In this document: positions 23,609-34,063 of the stretch, piece after piece | Layout: every line of letters starts with the position of its first letter | How positions within the stretch are numbered: position 1 is the first letter of the stretch | NCBI GenBank assembly: GCA_032622095.1 | Contig: CP136066.1 | Span: forward strand, 67,216,278 to 67,280,277 | Reading direction: 5' to 3' | Origin: Siphonodentalium dalli | Lineage: Eukaryota; Mollusca; Scaphopoda; Gadilida; Siphonodentaliidae | Length of the DNA stretch: 64,000 nt | Translations under genes and position numbers: made by a program | The notes under the pieces: generated by a model | Databases searched by the model: none | Told to the model about the DNA's origin: nothing | Seen by the model: only the letters and a program-made list of their open reading frames with translations

Positions 23609-26495
23609 TCTATATATCTATATTTGCGAATGTCTGTCTGTCTGTCTGTGTTCTATAGAAATTCACAGCGGACCACCTAGATGGCACAAAAGGGGTCTAA
23701 TAGGGGTAATATAATGAAAGATAATGGCGAGGGTTAGAATTTTCTAAAGTGACGCCGTTGTTATCAGGGGCAGAAAAGGGGAGGGGCAAAAAACTAATTT
23801 GTCGCCGATTGCCACCAAACTTTTATATAATCATCTCCATAATATGAGGAATATAATGTGTGGTTTAAATATGTCAAAAGTCGCGCCGTTCGCGTCAGGG
23901 ATGCCCAGATGGGAGAGGGGCATCAAAATTGATCAAAATTATTTTAGCGCCGAATTCCACCAAATTGATGCACATTCTTCAGAGATCTTCTCCATGATAC
24001 AAGGAATCTTATTGTGTGATTTAAAGACGCCAAATTGGTGTCGTTGGGATGAGAGATTTGGGGGGGGGGGGAGCGGTGGGTAGGTACTAAATCTGAGAAG
24101 AATTGGTTTAGTCGCCGATTGCCACGAAACTTATACAAATTCATCCCCATGGTATGAGGTGTCTAATTGCGTGGCTTAAATCTGTCAAAAGTGGCGTCAT
24201 TCGAGTCAGTGGTGCACTGAAATGGAGAGGGGTACCAACATTGATACACAATATTTTTGGCGCCAATTTCCACCAAATTGATACACATTCTTATCAATGA
24301 TATGAGGAATCTAATCGTGTGATTTTAAAGATGTCATATTGGCACTGCTTTGGTGAGAGATGGGGTGGGGTGGGCACTAAATTTGATAAAAGAAATTTTA
24401 GTCGCGGATTAGCACAAAACTTACAAATAATAATCTCCATGATATCAGGAGTCTAATTGTGTGGTTTAATGATGTCAAAAATGGGGCCATTCGAGTCAGG
24501 GGTGCCTAGAGGGTGAGAGGGACACAAACATTGATAAACATATTCTTCTCCGTGATACGAATAATCTAATCGTGTTGTTTAGATGTGCCAAATTGGTGCC
24601 TTTTTTGGTGAGAGATATGGAATGGTGGCCCTAAACTTGATACGAATTTGTATACTCGCCAATTTTCATAAAATTTATATATATTCATCTCTATAATGAG
24701 TCTAAGTGTGTGGTTTAATGATGTCAAACGTGGGGCCGCTTGCGTCCGAAATAGGGACGGGAGGGTCACCAACAATTTATAAAAATATGTTTAGTGCCAA
24801 TTACCATCAAACTCATGCACGTTCTTCTCAAATGATACAATGAATCAAATATTTGCGAATATCTGTCTGTGTTCTATATATAACTTTAAGGGCACAATCG
24901 AGATAGCACCAAAGCGGTCTAACAGGGGTAACTTTTTACGAGTAAGATAATGGTGCGGGTTAAAATTTTCTAAAGTGACGTTGTTGGTGTCAGGGGAAGG
25001 GCTATTTTTAGCGCAGATTTCGACCAAATTGATATATTATTCTTCTCCGTGATACCAGGAATATAAACGTGTGATTTAAAGACGCGAAATTGGTGCCGTT
25101 TGGGTGAGAGATGGGTGGGGGTAATAACTATGATAAGAATTTGTTTAGTTGCCGATTACAACCAAACTTATATATAATCATCTCCATTATATAATGCATG
25201 CATGAGTCTAATAGACGTGGTTTAAATATGACAAAGGTGGCGCGATTCAAGTCATGCACGAGGGGAGTATGATACAAATATATTTAGCACTGATTCCACC
25301 AAATTCATGCACGTCCTTCTCTAATGATATGATGAATTAAATCATATTTGGATTGTTCAATTCGCCGATATCCAACAAAGTTATATATAGTCATCTCCCA
25401 GGCCATCTCCATGTCGTTCTAAGGAGTTTTTGGCATTCCAGTTTCACAATCTCGACAAATGGTGACCGAATTAAGTCACTTGAACAATTATATCTTCTCA
25501 ACTGTCATATTTATATGGGGATGGAAATCTGGGCATTCCTATAATGATCTAGCAACACAGATACATAGAAGAAAGCATTAAAAGTATATTTATATCAATC
25601 TATTTAAGAGATACATATCTTCATTCAAACTGAGGGACATTGAATCGTCAGAGGATTGCATATAAGAATGGCTCATGTATATATTATAACATGATTGAGT
25701 CTGTCCCATTCAATATAGTTTCCACAAAAAAGGTTACAATTGCCAAGAGATATGGAAATGTAGAGCAGGCCTATTCAAAAATTGTGGTCACAGTGTGCAG
25801 CCAAATATGGTTACTGCTGAGATAAAGGAAAACACAGTCCGTAGCACATGACTTTTCAGGATCCTCCAAATGGGACATCTGACAAGGGTATATCTGGCCG
25901 ATACAGAGGATTTCTTTCATTTTTTATAACAGACACATCGCCTAACATAACAACTCAAAATCTCGCTGTGTTTGGCACATGTAGCTGCTATACGTGCATA
26001 ACATCATTTCTTTTAAACTGAAAATGATTAGCCAGTATATAGTACCAGAACAGAGGAGCACCTGGACATATCTTTAAAACATCTGTATCTTCATGAAGAT
26101 ATGATAAACTAGATTGATTGATTGATTGATTGATAGATACATCTCTATGTAAAACACAATTGTCGTCTTTTATTTTTTCGAACTAATGTGTTTATGATGT
26201 TCATGGTTCATGCTATATAACGTCTGAAGTATACGCAGTTGTAAATAAATAAATACTTCTTTATTGGTGGGACGGATTAAACGCGATAAACAAAATGATA
26301 ATCGCTCCGACCTGACAAGGTGAGCCACTTCTTATATTCCATGTGTAAGAATCATGTTTTGTGATGCCATTTGGATATACAATTTATGAGAATACGTTTA
26401 ACACTTTGAGAACAGGAGTATTCTCTATTCCCACCAAATATCCACAGAGGGTTTCACGTCACTTTAACCTGGGCAACGCCGGGTAACCCTGCTAG
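23609..26495 (+). mobile_element. Non-autonomous Helitron, 2.9 kb
   Basis: The 5' end is TCTATATATCTATATTTGCG followed by TCTG repeats. The 3' end is GGGCAACGCCGGGTAACCC closely followed by CTAG at 26492-26495, with GGGTAACCC able to form a small hairpin. It sits between A (23608) and T (26496). Removing it restores the hairpin word CCAATGCA|TTCTCTTATATA exactly, as expected for Helitron insertion between A and T without target duplication. No Rep/helicase frame is present. The interior is mostly a ~145 bp tandem repeat. Confidence 0.85.
23690..25400. repeat. ~145 bp dimeric tandem repeat inside the Helitron
   Basis: About 11 diverged monomers are anchored by GCCGATTnCCACCAAACTT (type A, followed by ATATAATCATCTCCAT) and GCGCCGAATTCCACCAAATT (type B, followed by GATGCACATTCTTCT). 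Anchors fall near 23800, 23945, 24111, 24259, 24401, 24653, 24793, 25009, 25147, 25287 and 25360. A and B largely alternate, so the working period is a dimer of roughly 290 bp. The Helitron 5' word TTTGCGAATrTCTGTCTG recurs inside at about 24850, so the array also carries part of the element end. Confidence 0.8.
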
Positions 26496-26555
26496 TTCTC
26501 TTATATATGCGAGGCGACCTATGGTCGACTCGCATATATAAGAGAATGCATTGGC

Positions 26556-27010
26556 ACATGATCTTTGACTGTTGCCTCTCACCTAATACCTGTATTGTAT
26601 AGATTGTGAAAAAATGAAAAAAATATATAAAAAATTGTTAAAGAATGTCAGAAATAATGATAAAAAATGATCATTTATAAAGAATGTAAGAAAAAATAAT
26701 AAAAAAAAATTTATAAAGTTGTTAAAGAATATAAGAAAAAATGGTAAAAATGTTATAGAATGTAAGAAAAAATGATAAACAAAAGTGATAAAAATTATTA
26801 CAGAATGAAAGAATAAATGATAACAATTGATAAAAATTGTTAAAGAATGTAAGAAAAATAAAAAATAAATTATAAATTGTTTCTAGGCCAATGCATTCTC
26901 GTATATATGCGAGGCGACCTATGGTCGACTCGCATATATAAGAGAATGCATTGGCACATGATCTTTGACTGTTGCCTCTCACCTAATACCTGTATAGTAT
27001 AGATGGTACG
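26556..27010. mobile_element. Hairpin MITE remainder with A-rich spacer
   Basis: Continues the MITE interrupted by the Helitron. The A-rich GATAAAAA/GTTAAAGAATGTAAG spacer is followed by the second hairpin (26887-26955) and the TGATCTTTGACTGTTGCC tail also seen after 22757. No TTAA end was identified. Confidence 0.7.
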
Positions 27011-27115
27011 TGCACATCTGAATTAAAGTGACTCATGGTCTTCGAAGTGTGGATCACAAGCATATATAGAACTAGATATACGTTGTTCTTATGTTCGCTG
27101 TTAATACGCTCCAAT

Positions 27116-27349
27116 ACGCCCTGTCACTAACTCCGGCCATATTGGATCCACCAGGTCCGGTTCCGTGGTTTTACTTAGCTTTCCATATATGGAAGTCATG
27201 AATAAATCAAAAGCTCCATATATGGAAATGCTACTCAAAATATTTTACATGTAGCACTAAAACCACGGAACCGGGGCTGGATGAATCTATGAAACCACGG
27301 AACCGGACCTGGTTGATCCAATATTGCCGCGAGTTAGTGACAGAGCGTA
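27116..27349. repeat. Inverted-repeat MITE, ~55 bp arms
   Basis: The left arm contains CTGTCACTAACTC, CCATATTGGATC and CCAGGTCCGGTTCCGTGG. The right arm (27293-27349) is the reverse complement with a few differences. The interior holds extra copies of CCATATATGGA and CCACGGAACCGG. No coding potential. Confidence 0.8.
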
Positions 27350-27890
27350 TAACGAGACTTCGCATGTCGAAACTATTGTTATATAAACATTACTGTTGAC
27401 GTGGAATTACTGATAAAAGTCCACTCAATCAAACAAATTATCAAAGTTTAATTAAAACTTGACGGCAAACATTGGAAAAAGTCAAAGCATTGAAAAATTT
27501 CTGATAAATCAGAGACTAAAATATTTGAACTTATACGCGTTAGAAATGTTTGTTGACAAACTACTGTTTTGTATGATAGGATAGGATATTTTATTTCCAA
27601 TACACATATATTTCATAATAGTTATGAAAATTCTGGATAATTCTGGCTTATATTGTTGAGGATGGCATAATCTGGCAAGAATGTCTTCCTGCCATCCCTA
27701 GTATGGTAAATATAAAAAGTAATAACTTATAATAAGATGGCCTCGAGTTTTCACATAACAATGACTTCAACGCGCGGAATTGAGTCAAACATTAATATAA
27801 GAATCAACTGTTCAATATTCTTCTTGGTGGTGACGTCTTTATGGACTTTTGTAGTTTTTGTACAATTATCCACTGTGAGCACCTTTTGTA
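27350..27890. other. Non-coding, no clear feature
   Basis: AT-rich sequence between two MITEs. No supported gene or repeat. Confidence 0.4.
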
Positions 27891-27892
27891 AC

Positions 27893-28050
27893 TTTAACCC
27901 TTCCATGACCGGAGCTTCCTGAAATTTTTGTGAAAACGCAACTGCATTCTCGTATACATACGAGTCTTGTACAGTCTGCCATAGAGAGACTTGCATATAC
28001 GATAATGCATTGGCCTAACAATATGTACCTTGACCTTGTAATTCAATGCA
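27893..28050. mobile_element. 5' half of a hairpin MITE
   Basis: Starts TTTAACCCTTCCATGACCGG, with a TAACCCTT terminus and GGAGCTTCCT word as in the copy at 33533. It has one hairpin (27941-28014) and the spacer ending in CAATGCA. At that point a Helitron-like sequence begins (28051), so the second hairpin is cut off. Confidence 0.65.
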
Positions 28051-29101
28051 TCATCTATTATATATTTTTTATATTTTGTGTGTGTGTGTGTGTGTGTGTA
28101 TCTGTCTGTGTGTGTGTGTGTAATCGATGAACTCAAAAACGACCGACCCGATTTCGATGAAACTTGGTACGTGGGGGTATTTTCGGCCGGGGGTTAACAT
28201 AGGCCTATTGATTTGCCCGTGCGACGTGACCTTGACCTTCAAAACTCATATCTCGGGATCCGCAGTGCTATCACGCCGGATTTAGCACTGCGATGCAGGG
28301 AGGATAACTCTATATTCATACGTCGACGAACGTTAGCAATTTGCAGGCATGCAATTACGCATCGTGTATTTTCCCCAAAATTATAACATTTACAATATAT
28401 ATTGTCAATTTGCAGGCTATTAAAAATCGTGCATCTATCCCAAAATATATCATTTATTACAATTTCTGATATATAAATTTTGTTACAGCTAATATTCTTA
28501 GGTCTATTGTCGATAGATTAATTTTTTGTATATTCACACCACGCATAGGCTCAAGCTGTTTACATTTACCCCGCGGGTCTGGAATCTCATCCAAGAATCC
28601 ATTTAGCTGAAATGATACTTCGTTGTTGCGAAATGGAATCTACCGGTGGCCCCAAGCCGTCAATGTCAACAACATCGAAATTGTTCAACTTTGACTGCGA
28701 GAAAATAATTAGTTAAAATTTACCACACAATGCTAATTTATCTTTACGTTGAAGCTTGATAATTAATGAGCGTGTGTATATGAGGCGCGTTTACATACTT
28801 TAGTGGAAATCAAATCGGGTAAAACTGGCGGATTTTTACGGACGAAATTTGATACATAGGGTATCTCGGTATCCGCTGGGCCGATTTCCCGGTATCCGCT
28901 TGCCCAATTTCCACCATTTTTGGGGTGTTGGTGTTGGAAAATTTCCAGACGGATTTTGACAAAATTTGATACTTAGTGGACCATAGTGGTAATTGTTTCC
29001 AGGGAGTGTTTTGGACGGGTCAAATCGTGACCCCACCTGACCTTGACCTTCAAAATGGTCAATTCAATGTCAAAGTCCGGACGAAGTCGGGTCACCTTCT
29101 A
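28051..29101 (+). mobile_element. Helitron-like copy 1 of a head-to-tail trio
   Basis: Begins TC with TCTATTATATATTTTTTAT, then a (GT)n tract (28078-28120) and CCGACCCGATTTCGATGAAA. It ends in GGGTCACCTTCTA where the family ends CTAG. It contains GACCTTGACCTT words shared with the other copies. No Rep/helicase. It runs directly into copy 2. Confidence 0.6.
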
Positions 29102-29714
29102 TCTATTATATATTTTGGAAGATCTGTGTGTCTGTCTGTGTGTCTGTCTGTGTGTTCGCGATGAACTCAAAAACGGCCCACCCGATTTCGATGAAACTTG
29201 GTATGTGGGGGTATTTTCGGCCGGGGACGAACATAGGCAAATTAATTTGTCCGTGCGACGTGACCTTGACCTTGAAATCGGGTCATTTCAAGGTCAAACG
29301 CCCGAATATCACGGGATTTCGATGAAACTTGGTATGTGGGGGTACTTTCTTATGGCGAGTATCATAAGCATATTCATTTGCCCGTGCGACGTGACCTTGA
29401 CCTTGAAATCGGGTAACTTCAAGGTCAAATCGCCAATTTTGATGGGATTTCGACGAAATTTGATACGTGGGGTTACATTTGTCCACTGGTTGTTTTGGAC
29501 AAGTCAAATCGTGACACCGACCTGACCTTGACCTTCAAAATGATCAATTCAAGGTCAAATCGGGTGAAACCGGATGGATTTAGACGGGTACTTTTGTCGG
29601 GTACTTTTGTTCGGGCAGTGTTTTGGACGGGTCAAATCGCGACCCCACCTGACCTTGGCCTTCAAAATAGACAATTCAAGGTCAAAGCCCGGGCGAAGTC
29701 GGGTCACCTTCTAG
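29102..29714 (+). mobile_element. Helitron-like copy 2 of the trio
   Basis: Begins TCTATTATATATTTTGGAAG and TCTG repeats. It has two internal repeats of GATTTCGATGAAACTTGGTA and GCGACGTGACCTTGACCTT, and ends GGGTCACCTTCTAG at 29714. The next element starts at the following base. The 160-residue open frame across this copy is a by-product of the repeats. Confidence 0.65.
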
Positions 29715-30629
29715 TCTATTATATATTTTGGAAGATCTGTTTGTTTGTTTGTTTGTGTGTGTGTGTGTAATCGATGAACTCGAAACGGCCGACCCGATTT
29801 CGATGAAACTTGGTATGTGGGGGTATTTTCGGGTCAGGAGTAACATAGGCCTATTGATTTTCAGATCCGAGGTAAACTTTTCACGTGCCGAGGTCAAATC
29901 TGTTTTTACGCTGTGTTACGGGACTTTCATTTGAGTTCGGTGCTTACAAATCGATTCGAAACAGCGCGAATAATAAAATGCCAGTCATAATAATGACACT
30001 GTGAGAATCTTTCGTGTTTCCTCTTTCCAACGATAAATAATGCGTATGTATCCGTTTTAGTTATCTGCCTCAATTATCAAGAAGAAGTGGTACTATCTTC
30101 CATCAGGATAAAAACAATGCGTAACTTCTATGACGTCGTTAGAGGTCATAACGTTAGATCACGTTAACGCTTAACCGGCCGATGCATTTGACTGTTTCAG
30201 ACGTCTTGGCGATATCTCGGGCACCGATGGTAATTTATCTTTACGTTGAAACTTGATAATTAATGAGCGTGTGTGTACGAGGCGCGTTTATATACTTGAG
30301 TGGAAATCAAATCGGGTTAAACTGGCGGATTTTTACGGACGAAATTTGATGCATAGGGTATCTCGGTATCCGCGTGGCCGATTTCCCGGTATCCGCTGGG
30401 CCGATTTACACAATTTTTCGGGTGTTGGTGTTTGACCCCACCTGACCTTCAAAATGGTCAATTCAAGGTCAAATCGGGTAAAACCGGATGGATTTCGACG
30501 GGTACTTTTGTCGGGTACTTTTGTTCGGGCACTGTGTTTTGGACGAGTCAAATCGTGACCCCACTTGACCTTGGCCTTCAAAATAGACAATTCAAGGTCA
30601 AACCCGGACGAAGTCGTGTCACCTTCTAG
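29715..30629 (+). mobile_element. Helitron-like copy 3 of the trio
   Basis: Starts TCTATTATATATTTTGGAAG immediately after the CTAG of copy 2. It has T/G repeats, the GATTTCGATGAAACTTGG block, an interior shared with copy 1 (AATTAATGAGCGTGTGT, ATCTCGGTATCCGC) and an end in GTCACCTTCTAG at 30629. Non-autonomous. Confidence 0.65.
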
Positions 30630-30653
30630 TATTATATATATACCAAAGGATAT

Positions 30654-31039
30654 TTAACCCTTTACCCAACAAACCGGCCAAATATAGCTTCAACGGCCTA
30701 AAATATCTTCGGTCTGTCTCAATAGAACCATACAAATATGGATATCATTGGAACCGGCTCCTTGACCACATTGTGATAGTCACAGTTATGCCCTGTGCCA
30801 ATGCATTCTCTTATATATGCGAGTCGACCATAGGTCGCCTCGCATATATAAGAGAATGCATTGGCCTAAAAAAAAAAAAATTTAACACTTTTTACCATTT
30901 TTTCTTACATTCTTTAACAATTTTATAATTTTTAATGTGTTAAGCCAATGCATTCTCTTATATATGCGAGTCGACCATAGGTCGCCTATATATAAGATAA
31001 TGCATTGGCACAGGGCCCTTCTGTTGGGTAAAGGGTTAA
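30654..31039. mobile_element. Complete TTAA-flanked MITE with two hairpins
   Basis: Ends are TTAACCCTTTACCCAACA and its reverse complement, with TTAA at 30654-30657 and 31036-31039. Two family hairpins (30797-30865, 30944-31009) flank an A/T-rich spacer. TTAA target sites and CCCTT-type termini are as known for piggyBac-superfamily elements. No transposase. It ends 89 bp before the CTLD exon at 31129. Confidence 0.8.
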
Positions 31040-31128
31040 TGCTGCACCAGCACAGCTCCCGTCACGAACCTCGTGTAAGGGATAATAGATCAAATGCACA
31101 TACATCAGCAACTCACCGTTCATTGCAG

Positions 31129-31305
31129 ACTGTCCTAATAACAACCAACACATTGAATTCAGCGGTATATGCTATGCCGTCATCTTGCAGTCAAGGATCT
31201 ACAGCAGTGCCATTAACAACTGTTTCGAACTCGGTGGCGAACCTGCATACGTTTACTCATATACTAGATGGGTACAGTTAAAGGATTTCCTTTTTTCCGT
31301 CAGTG
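31129..31305 (+). CDS. Exon: C-type lectin domain, N-terminal half
   Basis: A 177 nt phase 1-1 exon after a TTCATTGCAG acceptor, with a GTGAGA donor. It encodes the first half of a long-form CTLD. DCP supplies the extra N-terminal cysteine, followed by FSGICY with its partner, then a helix segment SSAINNCFELGGEPAYV holding the first core cysteine, and LKDFLFSVS at the exon end. The exon at 59324 has the same order and the same DFLFSV-x-G junction, a strong internal control. The second half is supplied by 32399-32625. Family knowledge: CTLDs are extracellular recognition folds, often sugar-binding. Confidence 0.85.
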
Positions 31306-31805
31306 GTGAGATAATATTTTGTTGCAAACATACTACAATTCAATTACAAGTGCATTACTTATACAATAGTATACGTTATCGACTTCCTTGGGATGGAAGA
31401 GCGAGAATTAAAAATCCTGAAGTGGTGACTTTTGAGCAGCAAGAACGAGGACGCCAATTGTTAGAGTAGTTCTGACCATTTCCCGGGAGCGAACTATCGC
31501 CTGGGCTATTGTCTTCGAACTATTACCCGCCTGCTGACATCAGAATCTGGCGCGATGCCATAATTTTGCGCGATTCAAGAATTGTCACGATGCTTTCGTG
31601 GGAATATCTCCACTGGTGTCCGATGCTTTAACGGGAGTTATATCCACTGCCCTAGCTGTATACGGATGGATCATAATCCAACATGAAGAGAATTATTTAA
31701 AATATGACTGTTTCATTATAATAATTTTGTGTTCGGATATTGCTGCATTTCTGGCCATGGTTTTTAGGATATGTGGAAATTCAACATTTTGGGAGTTAGG
31801 AACCT

Positions 31806-31880
31806 TGTCTTATTGTACTGTTAGTGTTATTGTACTGTTAGTGTTATTGTACTGTTAGTGTTATCGTACTGTTAGTGTTA
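31806..31880. repeat. 17 bp minisatellite, four copies
   Basis: Four consecutive copies of TTATTGTACTGTTAGTG, the last with one change (ATCG for ATTG). Confidence 0.9.
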
Positions 31881-31989
31881 TGACCAAATTTGTGTTAGGG
31901 ACATTGTGTATCACGCGGGCTAGAGTTTTCGATCTATTCATATGCCTGCTAGCGTCACGGCCGATGCGAGGCGAGGACTGTGTCATATA

Positions 31990-32380
31990 TAATAAAACAC
32001 ATACATGTATTGACTGCCTTAGAGTGGAATAGCGAGCGCTGTTTACCATCGATTGTGTCGAATACTATAGCACGCTCGAAGACTATAGCACGGGCGACAG
32101 TTTGCTTGCCACAATTCTCGCATCGTGCCAACCACGACGTCAGCGGGCGGGTAAGAGTTCGAAGACTATATAGCTCGGGCGATATTTTGCTTGCCGGACA
32201 ATGGTCAGAACGACTCTGCGGCACGTGAGCACGATTCGTCCAATCAAAATATGACACGACCCTCTGTGAATTATACTTATATATAATATCAACACATATG
32301 ACATTGAGACCTCGGTCAATAGTCACACTTGTTCGCATGACTATTCTATCAAAGGCAGTCAATTCATGTATAAAATTTTA
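31990..32380. mobile_element. Inverted-repeat MITE abutting a splice acceptor
   Basis: TACATGTATTGACTGCCTT (about 32003) pairs with AAGGCAGTCAATTCATGTAT (about 32351-32371), and adjoining bases also match, giving ~40 bp TIRs. The interior has a direct repeat of CGAAGACTATA and TTTTGCTTGCC-type words. Its right end lies about 18 bp from the AG of the next exon. Confidence 0.65.
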
Positions 32381-32398
32381 GTTATGTTTTTGTTCCAG

Positions 32399-32625
32399 GT
32401 ACCGAATCCCATAACACTGTTTACATCGATGGAACTGATAACGCTATTGAGGGAACATGGGCTAGATACAACGGAGAACTTATGCCTTATGCCAATTGGT
32501 GGCCAGGCCAGCCCGGCGGGGGTACATCTCAGAATTGCAGAGGAATGTACCGACTAATGGACGGCTACATGATGGGTGATCATCCATGCACATCGGCACA
32601 GATATCGATGTGCCAGTTCACTTAG
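32399..32625 (+). CDS. Exon: C-type lectin domain, C-terminal half, stop
   Basis: Phase-1 terminal exon from a TTCCAG acceptor to TAG at 32623-32625 (75 codons plus stop). It carries VYIDGTD where many CTLDs have WIG, then EGTWARYNG, NWWPGQPGGG, QNC, GYMMGDHPC and a final SMCQFT. The three cysteines are the C2, C3 and C4 positions of the fold, so with 31129-31305 all six long-form cysteines are present. The ligand-loop position reads QPG, not EPN or QPD, and the WND position reads MGD, so calcium or sugar binding may be altered or lost. No polyadenylation signal was recognised close behind it. Confidence 0.88.
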
Positions 32626-32690
32626 GGGTGCATTTGGCACGTGGACTTCATGCCAGTTCTGGAGGTTCTCGGGATTCACACACCCGTCTT

Positions 32691-33048
32691 AACCCTTTCA
32701 TGACGGGAGCTGCGCTGGTGCAGCTTAAAGATAATGCACCAGTGCATTCTCGTATATATGCGAGTCTTCCATAGGGAGCCTCGCATATATAAGAGAATGC
32801 ACTGGCTTACAAGGTCAAGGTAAATATTGTTAGGCCAATGCATTCTCTATACGAAAGGTGCCATATGGATGACTCGCATATATAACAGAATGCATTGGCA
32901 CAGGGTTTTCGCAAAATTCAAATAGAAAGCTACATTAGTATGCAACTTTCATGACAACAAATTGTGGTATTTGATGGTTATATATAGGAATGAGCCGTTT
33001 TATCCATTTTCGGGTATCGTTCTGTTAATCGAGCACTATTGATTAATA
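32691..33048. mobile_element. Hairpin MITE, left part
   Basis: Begins CTTAACCCTTTCATGACGGG with GCTGCGCTGGTGCA. It contains two hairpins (32739-32806 and 32834-32899), then leaves family sequence after GGCACAGGGTTTTCGC. A proper right TTAA end is not identified. Confidence 0.65.
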
Positions 33049-33480
33049 TCACGGTGGGGGAATCACGTGGTTCAAAATGGCCGAGGCGATCGCAAACGCG
33101 ACCAGAAACGAGGAAAAAGGTGATATATTAGGATTATGATAAACTAGCATAATTATGCTTTACTGTTTTTCAAACAAGCTGATACCTCATTTGTGTCCAA
33201 ACTCAGTTGCTTGCTTTAACATTCTGACCAAAGTTGTCAGTCGAAGGATTCTTCTAGATGTATGGACTTGTGTATTCCACGAACCTCCGACTGGAAACTT
33301 TGGTCAGAATGTTATAGAAAACTACTGAGTATTTCTGAACAGATAAGGTATCAACATGTTTTAAAAATAAACTAGCATATGCTCGTAACAGTCAAAATGT
33401 TATGTTTTGTGTCAGTTCCTCATATTTTATGTTTCTGTGCGTCTGCGCAAGCTCCAAACCACGTGATGCCCGCACCGTGA
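33049..33480. mobile_element. Inverted-repeat MITE with TCACGGTG ends, copy 1
   Basis: TCACGGTGGGGGAATCACGT at the left pairs with CACGTGATGCCCGCACCGTG at the right. CTGACCAAAGTTG and CAACTTTGGTCAG-type words (33217-33230, 33296-33312) form an inner palindrome. A related copy lies at 58843-59290, just upstream of a CTLD exon. Both contain AAAATGGCCGA near one end. Confidence 0.75.
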
Positions 33481-33487
33481 ATATCAG

Positions 33488-33490
<3 letters not shown>

Positions 33491-33532
<42 letters not shown>
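33491..33532. repeat. (CT)n microsatellite
   Basis: About 42 bp of pure CT repeat directly adjoining the TTAA of the next MITE. The minus-strand Arg-Glu repeat peptide is an artefact. Confidence 0.95.
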
Positions 33533-33536
<4 letters not shown>

Positions 33537-33778
33537 CCATTTGAAAACTGGAGCTTCCTCACTTATTGCGAAAAAACCCTGTGCCAATGCATTCTCGTAA
33601 AGGGCGACTCGCATATAAGAGAATGCATTGGTCTAACAATATTTACCTTGCTTTTGTAAACCAGTGCACTATTTTATATATGTGAGGCTCCATATGGGAG
33701 ACTCACATATAAAAGAGAATGCCATGAGACAGGATCTTTAATGATGCACCGGCGCAGCTCCCGCCATGTAAGGGTTAA
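33533..33778. mobile_element. Compact complete hairpin MITE, 246 bp
   Basis: TTAACCATTTGAAAACTGGA at the left and CTCCCGCCATGTAAGGGTTAA-type end at the right, with TTAA at both ends. Two hairpins (33583-33631 and 33661-33729) are separated by CTAACAATATTTACCTTG. This is the smallest full unit and defines the family structure. Confidence 0.8.
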
Positions 33779-33844
33779 TATGGTACAATTTCACTATTGA
33801 GTGATGTGATGCACATCGATGGCATGGAAGTTATTTTTTTGCGG

Positions 33845-34063
33845 AAAAAAAAACCTGTGCCAATGCATTCTCTAATATATGCTAGTCGCCCATATATAAG
33901 ATAATGCATTGGCCTAACAATATTTACCTTGATTTTGTAAGCCAATGCAGTCTCTTATATATGCTAGGCTCCATATGGGAGACTCGCATATATAAGATAA
34001 TGCACTGGCACGGGATCTTTAATGCTGCACCCGCACAGCTAGTTCTCATCATGAAAGGGTTAA
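33845..34063. mobile_element. Hairpin MITE lacking its left end
   Basis: Two hairpins (33859-33913 and 33941-34009) with the CTAACAATATTTACCTTG spacer, then CTGCACCCGCACAGCT and ATGAAAGGGTTAA ending at 34063. The left terminus is replaced by a T/A-rich stretch. Confidence 0.7.

Larger units (their letters stand above)
31306..32398 (+). other. Intron within the CTLD
   Basis: From GTGAGA to TTGTTCCAG. It holds four copies of a ~17 bp unit (TTATTGTACTGTTAGTG, about 31806-31880) and an inverted-repeat MITE (31990-32380). An 86-codon hydrophobic open frame at 31598-31858 has no support as a gene. Confidence 0.6.
6349..32625 (+). other. Inferred multi-exon gene A: cysteine-rich modules plus CTLD
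   Basis: Eight splice-bounded exons on the + strand are joined here as one model: 6349-6511, 7687-7809, 9315-9452, 10364-10483, 19225-19362, 20927-21049, 31129-31305 and 32399-32625. All internal junctions from the end of the first listed exon onward are phase 1, so they splice in frame, and the last exon ends in TAG. The product would be extracellular: repeated six-cysteine modules followed by one C-terminal CTLD. No signal-peptide exon is recognised inside the window, so the 5' end probably lies upstream. Linking the modules (to 21 kb) with the CTLD (from 31.1 kb) is inference from phase and order. They could instead be two genes. Confidence 0.45.

Noticed and set aside
29043-29525. 160-codon open frame on the + strand
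   Set aside because: Lies wholly within tandem Helitron-like repeats; the same peptide words recur because the DNA repeats (GATTTCGATGAAACTTGG), and there is no known domain.
31598-31858. 86-codon hydrophobic frame in the CTLD intron
   Set aside because: No homology recognised, it ends in a minisatellite, and no splice or start context favours it; kept only as a note in the intron entry.
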